Part shown: piece by piece, positions 6,279 to 9,527 of the stretch
How the letters are laid out: each line of letters starts with the position of its first letter
Position numbering within the stretch: position 1 is the stretch's first letter
Assembly (NCBI GenBank): GCA_004297555.1
Contig: SCSV01000071.1
Span: 1 to 9,527 of the forward strand
Reading direction: 5' to 3'
DNA length: 9,527 bases
DNA from: Salinibacterium sp.
GTDB lineage: Bacteria > Actinomycetota > Actinomycetes > Actinomycetales > Microbacteriaceae
Translations under genes and position numbers: made by a program
The notes under the pieces: model-generated
Told to the model about the DNA's origin: nothing
Seen by the model: only the letters and a program-made list of their open reading frames with translations
Databases searched by the model: none

Positions 6279-7172
6279 ATGAAGCGTTCCCTGATCATTT
6301 TCGTCGTATTGGCTCTCTTGCTGAGCGGTTGCGGCGTGAACCGCAACCAAGCCGAGCGACCGAGCGCCACCCCGGTGACGACGGTGCACACGATTACCGT
6401 CGACGGCGCTACCCGCAGCTACATCCTCACGGTGCCGGTCGGATTAGTCGGCAAGTCCCCCCTCGTCGTGATGCTGCACGGGGGTTTCGGCAGCGGCAGT
6501 CAGGCGGAGCGCTCGTACGGGTGGGATGAGCTCGCGGCATCCGAGAGCTTCGTCGTCGCCTACCCCGATGGCATGAACAAGGCGTGGAACATTGGTGGCG
6601 GTTGTTGCGGGATGCCCGGACGGCACGCGATCGACGATGTGACCTTCATCGAGGCGATGGTGGCCGATATCGGCAAGAGCGTTCCGCTCGACGATTCGCG
6701 CATCTACGCCACCGGAATGTCGAACGGGGCGATGCTCGCCTATCGGTTGGCATGCGACAGTGACCTCTTCGCAGCCGTCGCTCCGGTGTCGGGCACAATC
6801 GTCGGCGACTGCGCGGACCCGAAACCAGTATCGGTCATTCACATTCACGGCCTCGCCGATACGAGCGTGCGAATGGATGGCGCGGAGGGCGCCGGTGTCG
6901 CCCACATCGATGGTATGCCCATCGCCGACCTCAACTCGTTCTGGCGCGGCGTTGATGACTGTCTCGCGCCGATTGTCGCGACCGATGGCGATGTGAGCAC
7001 CTCGATCGCCACATGCGCCGAGGGCCGCACCGTCGAACTCATCACGATCGCCGGCGCCGGTCACCAGTGGCCAGGATCGAAGCCGATCCGTGAGGGTGCA
7101 GACGCTCCGTACCCCGGCCTGGACGCGACATCCACGATCTGGGATTTCTTGGTAGCACACCCCAAACCGTGA
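6279..7172 (+). CDS. Secreted esterase lipoprotein, LpqC / PHB-depolymerase-like (CE1-type alpha/beta hydrolase)
   Basis: A 297-residue lipoprotein with an alpha/beta-hydrolase domain, expected to hydrolyse an ester outside the membrane. The N-terminus has MKR, a hydrophobic core and lipobox LSGC (15-18), with Cys18 the lipidated residue, followed by a Ser/Thr/Pro-rich tether. The oxyanion strand reads VVMLHGGFGSG (63-73). The triad is Ser148 in GMSNG (146-150), Asp194 in HGLAD and His262 in GAGHQWPG. GGGCCG (107-111 plus) with Cys109 and Cys110, and Cys159, Cys178, Cys228 and Cys246, could form disulfides. Relatives are polyhydroxybutyrate depolymerases, feruloyl esterases and mycobacterial LpqC; which ester is cut is unknown. 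Start choice is uncertain: ATG 6279 gives a normal signal peptide but a tight Shine-Dalgarno; in-frame ATG at 6246 and GTG at 6210 would lengthen the N-terminus. Confidence 0.92.
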   Translation: MKRSLIIFVVLALLLSGCGVNRNQAERPSATPVTTVHTITVDGATRSYILTVPVGLVGKSPLVVMLHGGFGSGSQAERSYGWDELAASESFVVAYPDGMNKAWNIGGGCCGMPGRHAIDDVTFIEAMVADIGKSVPLDDSRIYATGMSNGAMLAYRLACDSDLFAAVAPVSGTIVGDCADPKPVSVIHIHGLADTSVRMDGAEGAGVAHIDGMPIADLNSFWRGVDDCLAPIVATDGDVSTSIATCAEGRTVELITIAGAGHQWPGSKPIREGADAPYPGLDATSTIWDFLVAHPKP

Positions 7173-7203
7173 GCCGACGAAACGGACCGCCTTGTGCGCC
7201 CCA

Positions 7204-7239
7204 CTAGAGGGGATACCCGCCGTCTTGTACCCCTCGTAG
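7204..7239 (+). terminator. Extended hairpin downstream of the lipoprotein gene
   Basis: Left arm CTA-GAGGGG-a-TAC (7204-7216) pairs with right arm GTA-CCCCTC-g-TAG (7227-7239): 12 base pairs interrupted by one bulged base on each side, around a 10-nt loop. It starts 31 bp after the lipoprotein stop and ends 40 bp before the DUF2510 start. There is no T tract, so it could be a U-less terminator or a structured leader/operator for the DUF2510 gene. The arms are seen directly; the role is inferred. Confidence 0.5.
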
Positions 7240-7279
7240 CCTGGAGACCTGCGATAGCCGTGCGCTGGGAGGGGGCTCG

Positions 7280-8197
7280 ATGCCGGACATCAATCAGCTT
7301 CCTCCTGCCGGTTGGCACACCGACCCGCTCAATGCGAACCAGAACCGCTGGTGGGACGGCACAGGCTGGAGCGAGAAGACAGCGCCCAAAGAGCCCGTCT
7401 ACCAGGCGCCCGCTCGCGTTCTCGAACTGACTGCTGCACCATCGAGTTCGGCACCGACCGGCCCGATCAGCAGGCGTGAATTGCGCCAGCAGGTTGGCAC
7501 TTTGACCTATGAGGGACCAGCGTCGACGAGCGAGACGCCCGGTGCCGCTCCTGCACCGGCACCCGTGGCGCCCCGCACGTTTGAGGATGTGCTGACGACC
7601 GGAGAGACCCCGATCGCCTCGATCTTCGCGACGGAGGCGCCAGCGGGCGGCTCAAAGCCGGGTTATGCGGCGCCGTCAGCCTCGATCTTCGACGATAACC
7701 CGCCGAGCTACGAGCCGATGAGCCGTGGACGCGGCGCCGTTGTCGTAGAGTCACCCGAGGAACCCTGGGGCAGCTCGCACACTCTCCCGATCTGGGCTTG
7801 GGCGCTGTCGCCAATCTGGGGCCCCGCACTTCTGATCGGCGCGCTTATGGTGGCAACCTGGCTCCTGCCGACCATGCAGGCGAAAGACATCAACCTGCTC
7901 CAGTTGAACGGAGGAATCGCGGCTGTCTCGTTTTTCTTCATTCTGCTGTGGGCGATGTCGGATTCGCGCACGTTGCGTGACCGGGGCTACCGTGCGCCTT
8001 CTGCCGCCTGGGTGTTCTTGCCTGCCGTCGGCGCACTCGTGTACTTCATCATCCGCACGGCCCGTGTGGGTCGCGGCGGGCTCGGCCCGTTCTTGACCTG
8101 GTTGATTCTGCAGGTGCTCGTGGTCGGTGCCGTGGTTGCCCTCGTCGTCTTGGCCTCGGCCACTATCACTGCGCTCACCGGTCAGACACTGTTCTAG
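7280..8197 (+). CDS. DUF2510 domain-containing multi-pass membrane protein
   Basis: A 305-residue actinobacterial membrane protein of unknown function. The N-terminal DUF2510 module is clear: PAGWHTDP (9-16) and the tryptophan-rich NRWWDGTGW (22-30). Residues 35-165 are a low-complexity Pro/Ala/Ser/Thr-rich linker containing two copies of an ASIF motif (113-116 and 134-137). The rest has about four hydrophobic segments near 173-197, 211-227, 241-259 and 271-297, with a basic loop SDSRTLRDRGYRAP (227-240) and another at 259-266. There is no signal peptide, so the DUF2510 module is probably cytoplasmic. A strong GGAGGGGG (7268-7275) lies about 4 bases before the ATG. It follows the esterase gene by 107 bp and probably has its own promoter. 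Confidence 0.88.
   Translation: MPDINQLPPAGWHTDPLNANQNRWWDGTGWSEKTAPKEPVYQAPARVLELTAAPSSSAPTGPISRRELRQQVGTLTYEGPASTSETPGAAPAPAPVAPRTFEDVLTTGETPIASIFATEAPAGGSKPGYAAPSASIFDDNPPSYEPMSRGRGAVVVESPEEPWGSSHTLPIWAWALSPIWGPALLIGALMVATWLLPTMQAKDINLLQLNGGIAAVSFFFILLWAMSDSRTLRDRGYRAPSAAWVFLPAVGALVYFIIRTARVGRGGLGPFLTWLILQVLVVGAVVALVVLASATITALTGQTLF
7616..7691 (+). repeat. In-frame 13-bp direct repeat within the DUF2510 linker
   Basis: GCCTCGATCTTCG occurs at 7616-7628 and 7679-7691, exactly 63 bp (21 codons) apart and in the same reading frame, encoding the repeated A-S-I-F motif. The flanking bases differ, so either only the motif is conserved or an older duplication has diverged around it. Confidence 0.75.
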
Positions 8198-8273
8198 TTT
8201 CGGGGCCCTGTGCGCCTTCGGGTCGACCCTTTACGCTTGACTGACGCGGCAGAGCGGCACGCAAGGAGTCACG
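8198..8273 (+). promoter_or_regulatory. Upstream region of the YCII-family gene
   Basis: A 76-bp spacer. TACGCT at 8232-8237 fits the TANNNT -10 pattern, and immediately before it lies a perfect 10-bp palindrome GGGTCGACCC (8220-8229), a possible operator position. The -35 region is unconvincing. A clear AAGGAG (8263-8268) lies 5 bases before the ATG of the next gene. Confidence 0.35.
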
Positions 8274-8606
8274 ATGAAGTTCATGATCATGCTGTTCGAC
8301 GACCGGTCGTCGGTGCATTCTCGCTCTGCCGAGGCCATCGAGCGCATGGTGTCGTTCACAGTGCGCCTCGATGACGAGCTCGCGCAGAGCGGTGAACTCG
8401 TGTATTCGGAAGTGCTCGACGATGACGGCACGCTGATTGCGCCCTACGGATCGCAGAGTCACGGCAATGGCACACCGCTCTCGCGCTACTGGGTGGTCAA
8501 GGTGGCCGAGAAGGCACGGGCGCTCGAAATTGCGCGTGGTCTTGCCGAAGCAGTGGATGCCCCCATCGAGGTCCGGCGCTGCCTCGAGTCGTCCCTCAGG
8601 CCGTAA
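8274..8606 (+). CDS. YCII-family (YciI/DGPF-type) small protein
   Basis: A 110-residue protein with the dimeric alpha/beta ferredoxin-like YCII fold. MKFMIMLFDD (1-10) is the first strand typical of the family, followed by a helix (about 17-40), a strand around ELVYSEVL (41-48), the variable DGTLIAPYGS segment (51-60) where many relatives read DGP, and RYWVVKVAEKARALEIA (71-87), the conserved strand-helix in which residues enter and are handled by the next helix. Some family members act as small dehydrochlorinase- or muconolactone-isomerase-like enzymes; most have no known role. The ATG has AAGGAG five bases upstream. The last 11 bp overlap the tail of the convergent membrane-protein gene. 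Family assignment is good but not certain. Confidence 0.8.
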   Translation: MKFMIMLFDDRSSVHSRSAEAIERMVSFTVRLDDELAQSGELVYSEVLDDDGTLIAPYGSQSHGNGTPLSRYWVVKVAEKARALEIARGLAEAVDAPIEVRRCLESSLRP

Positions 8607-8955
8607 AATTCATCGCGTGCGGCGGGTTCACTCGCTGAGCATCATCCACCGCGGTCGTGGCGACGATTGTGGCCGTGACGAGTGAGATCAGCGCGATCGC
8701 GAGCATCCCGATTGCCATCATGCCGAGGCGGCGGCGACCCGGGCGCACGGTGAGCCGAACCACGAGAATCCCGAAATAGAGCAGCCCGATGGCGATCGCC
8801 GCAGCGAGTGCCAACCCAAGTGGCGGCAGCGCGGTCATGGCGATCAACACGCCCTCGGCGATGGCGGTGAAAATCCCGCCGACAATGAGCCAGCTGCGCC
8901 CGGTCGACACGGTGAGCGACGGTTGGTTGACAATGCGAGTGGGATCGTTGTCCAT
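8596..8955 (-). CDS. Small membrane protein, three predicted membrane segments, unknown function
   Basis: I do not recognise a named family. The 119 residues start with a polar stretch (MDNDPTRIVNQPS) and continue with hydrophobic segments at about 21-42, 45-68 and 78-101, separated by a Pro-containing turn and the strongly basic loop VRPGRRRLG (70-78), which by the positive-inside rule should face the cytoplasm. The tail is polar. Its coding bias is GC-rich at third positions like its neighbours. The 83-residue gene lies 24 bp upstream on the same strand, so the two probably form an operon. There is no good Shine-Dalgarno; the 24 bases before the start are occupied by a hairpin. It ends 11 bp inside the convergent YCII gene. 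Confidence 0.75.
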   Translation of the reverse strand: MDNDPTRIVNQPSLTVSTGRSWLIVGGIFTAIAEGVLIAMTALPPLGLALAAAIAIGLLYFGILVVRLTVRPGRRRLGMMAIGMLAIALISLVTATIVATTAVDDAQRVNPPHAMNFTA

Positions 8956-8957
8956 AA

Positions 8958-8981
8958 GACCGTTCTACGCCTTAAACGGTC
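8958..8981 (-). other. Hairpin at the junction of the two small membrane-protein genes
   Basis: Perfect 7-bp arms GACCGTT (8958-8964) and AACGGTC (8975-8981) enclose a 10-nt loop. Read on the minus strand, the hairpin begins within the TGA stop of the 83-residue gene and ends two bases before the ATG of the 119-residue gene. No T run follows, so simple termination is unlikely; a role in translation of the downstream gene, attenuation, or as a protein-binding dyad is possible. Confidence 0.5.
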
Positions 8982-9231
8982 ACTCCGGCATTCGCTTGTA
9001 CTTAAGCCAGTCGCGCGCGGCGGCCCCGAAAATGCCAAGGCAGAGAATTACGGTCAGCCAGCCGATCCACTTGCCGAGAAAAATCATGACGACGCCAGCC
9101 ACGAACACGCCGGCAGCGACCACAAAAATCTGGGCCGCCGTCTGCTTCTGCTGCTGCTTCGCTTCGTGCGCTGCACTGCGTTCGGCTGCCACCGCGGGTT
9201 CGTCAGCAGCCGGCGGCAGGTCAAGAGTCAT
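8980..9231 (-). CDS. Small membrane protein, two predicted membrane segments, unknown function
   Basis: An 83-residue protein with no family I can name. The N-terminal third is hydrophilic, Ala/Glu-rich and then Gln/Lys-rich (AHEAKQQQKQ, 21-30), probably helical. Two hydrophobic segments follow at about 33-52 and 55-73, then a short basic tail (RDWLKYKRMPE). N- and C-termini would both be cytoplasmic. The start at 9231 is chosen as the ATG directly before the conserved-looking MTLDLP; an in-frame ATG at 9249 has the purine-rich TGGGGA just before it and would add six residues. Only weak initiation signals precede either. Divergent from the acylphosphatase gene, and followed after 24 bp by the other small membrane-protein gene. 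Confidence 0.7.
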   Translation of the reverse strand: MTLDLPPAADEPAVAAERSAAHEAKQQQKQTAAQIFVVAAGVFVAGVVMIFLGKWIGWLTVILCLGIFGAAARDWLKYKRMPE

Positions 9232-9300
9232 GGGATAAGCATGCCCCATTCCCCAGGCCTTGCTGTCGTCGGATGACAGGAGAGCACGCAGAATGGAAGC
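9232..9300. promoter_or_regulatory. Divergent region with dyad between small membrane-protein gene and acylphosphatase
   Basis: A 69-bp shared control region. CTGTC (9263-9267) and GACAG (9275-9279) form a dyad, extended inwards by TC/GA matches, giving a 17-bp near-palindrome CTGTCGTCGGATGACAG. This is the size of a typical dimeric repressor site. If the minus-strand start is 9249, the dyad lies only 14 bp before it. No assured -10/-35 pair is visible on either strand. Confidence 0.35.
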
Positions 9301-9527
9301 GTGCCCAGAAAACACGTCGTTGTGACCGGCCGAGTGCAGGGGGTCGGATTCCGCTACAGCACGTGCCGCGAAGCGATGCGGCGCGGGATCGGCGGCTACG
9401 CACGCAACCTCCCCGATGGGAGTGTCGAGGTCGAGGTGGAGGGCCGTCGCGAGCAACTCGCGGACATGATCGAGTGGCTTCACACCGGCCCGCTGGGGTC
9501 CAAAGTGATGGCTGTTGACGTCAGCGA
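9301..9527 (+). CDS. acyP: Acylphosphatase, N-terminal part (runs off right edge)
   Basis: A small cytosolic enzyme that hydrolyses carboxyl-phosphate bonds of acyl phosphates. Seventy-five codons are present of an expected 90 or so. The signature GRVQGVGFRY (10-19) carries the phosphate-binding loop with catalytic Arg18, and ARNLPDGSVEVEVEG (34-48) carries the catalytic Asn36 in the second signature. The GTG at 9301 places Arg18 and Asn36 at normal spacing from the N-terminus. An ATG at 9293 is in another frame and is not used. The Shine-Dalgarno is weak (GGAAG one base upstream; AGGAG at 9278-9282 is too far), leaving the initiation mode uncertain. In many actinobacteria this gene precedes smc/ftsY, but what follows here is outside the window. 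Confidence 0.93.
   Translation, partial: MPRKHVVVTGRVQGVGFRYSTCREAMRRGIGGYARNLPDGSVEVEVEGRREQLADMIEWLHTGPLGSKVMAVDVS

Noticed and set aside
5531..6529. Plus-strand open frame of 332 codons
   Set aside because: It is antisense to the J-domain gene and then out of frame within the lipoprotein gene; its composition is Arg-rich shadow-like.
6444..7160. Minus-strand open frame of 238 codons
   Set aside because: It lies opposite the esterase gene, which has signal peptide, lipobox and a complete catalytic triad.
8220..8229. GGGTCGACCC palindrome as a terminator
   Set aside because: The stem would be three pairs with a four-base loop, too weak to terminate; kept only as a possible operator within the YCII upstream region.
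9273..9518. Plus-strand open frame of 81 codons at the right end
   Set aside because: It overlaps the acylphosphatase in another frame; the acylphosphatase frame has both family signatures with catalytic Arg and Asn.
1..9527. CRISPR array, insertion sequence, prophage, toxin-antitoxin or biosynthetic cluster
   Set aside because: No spaced repeats, transposase or integrase motifs, terminal inverted repeats, or paired toxin-antitoxin genes were seen; composition is even throughout.

Overview
The window reads as a stretch of chromosome from a high-GC Gram-positive actinobacterium, most likely a member of the Microbacteriaceae or a close relative. The grounds are strong G/C bias at third codon positions, GTG starts on six of the twelve protein genes, a tRNA without encoded CCA, a DUF2510 protein, an actinobacterial-type TrmI and PAC2 protein, and promoter-like boxes placed for leaderless transcripts. 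It is densely packed and almost entirely coding. I see no insertion sequence, phage gene, CRISPR array, rRNA, replication origin or base-composition island.

Left part (1-4230). A minus-strand pair encodes a HAD-family phosphatase (430-1101) coupled by an ATGA overlap to the tRNA m1A58 methyltransferase TrmI, which runs off the left edge. Divergent from it, across a 69-bp control region, lies a PAC2-family protein (1171-2046). It converges with a minus-strand two-gene operon: an M20-family metallopeptidase (2926-4230) followed by undecaprenyl-diphosphatase UppP (2059-2913), which recycles the lipid carrier for cell-wall synthesis. The same set of genes is found, more spread out, beside the Pup-proteasome locus of mycobacteria.

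Middle (4230-6178). A tRNA-Leu with anticodon GAG (4327-4411) has an extended -10 promoter and a downstream hairpin terminator. On the minus strand come an endonuclease/exonuclease/phosphatase-superfamily enzyme (4490-5200) and, upstream of it, a protein with an N-terminal J domain and a NERD-like C-terminal region (5273-6178). The NERD-like part appears to lack the usual catalytic Asp and Lys.

Right part (6179-9527). Plus-strand genes encode a secreted esterase lipoprotein of the LpqC/PHB-depolymerase type (6279-7172), a DUF2510 multi-pass membrane protein with a long Pro/Ala/Ser linker (7280-8197) and a small YCII-family protein (8274-8606). Two small minus-strand membrane proteins follow (8596-8955 and 8980-9231), separated by a hairpin that spans the junction. 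Divergent from these is the start of an acylphosphatase gene (9301 to the right edge).

Most of the window is conserved housekeeping. I did not find a clear new multi-gene system. The items most worth a second look are the J-domain/NERD-like protein, the DUF2510 protein with its in-frame 13-bp repeat, and several intergenic dyads: 1116-1137, 7204-7239, 8958-8981 and 9263-9279.
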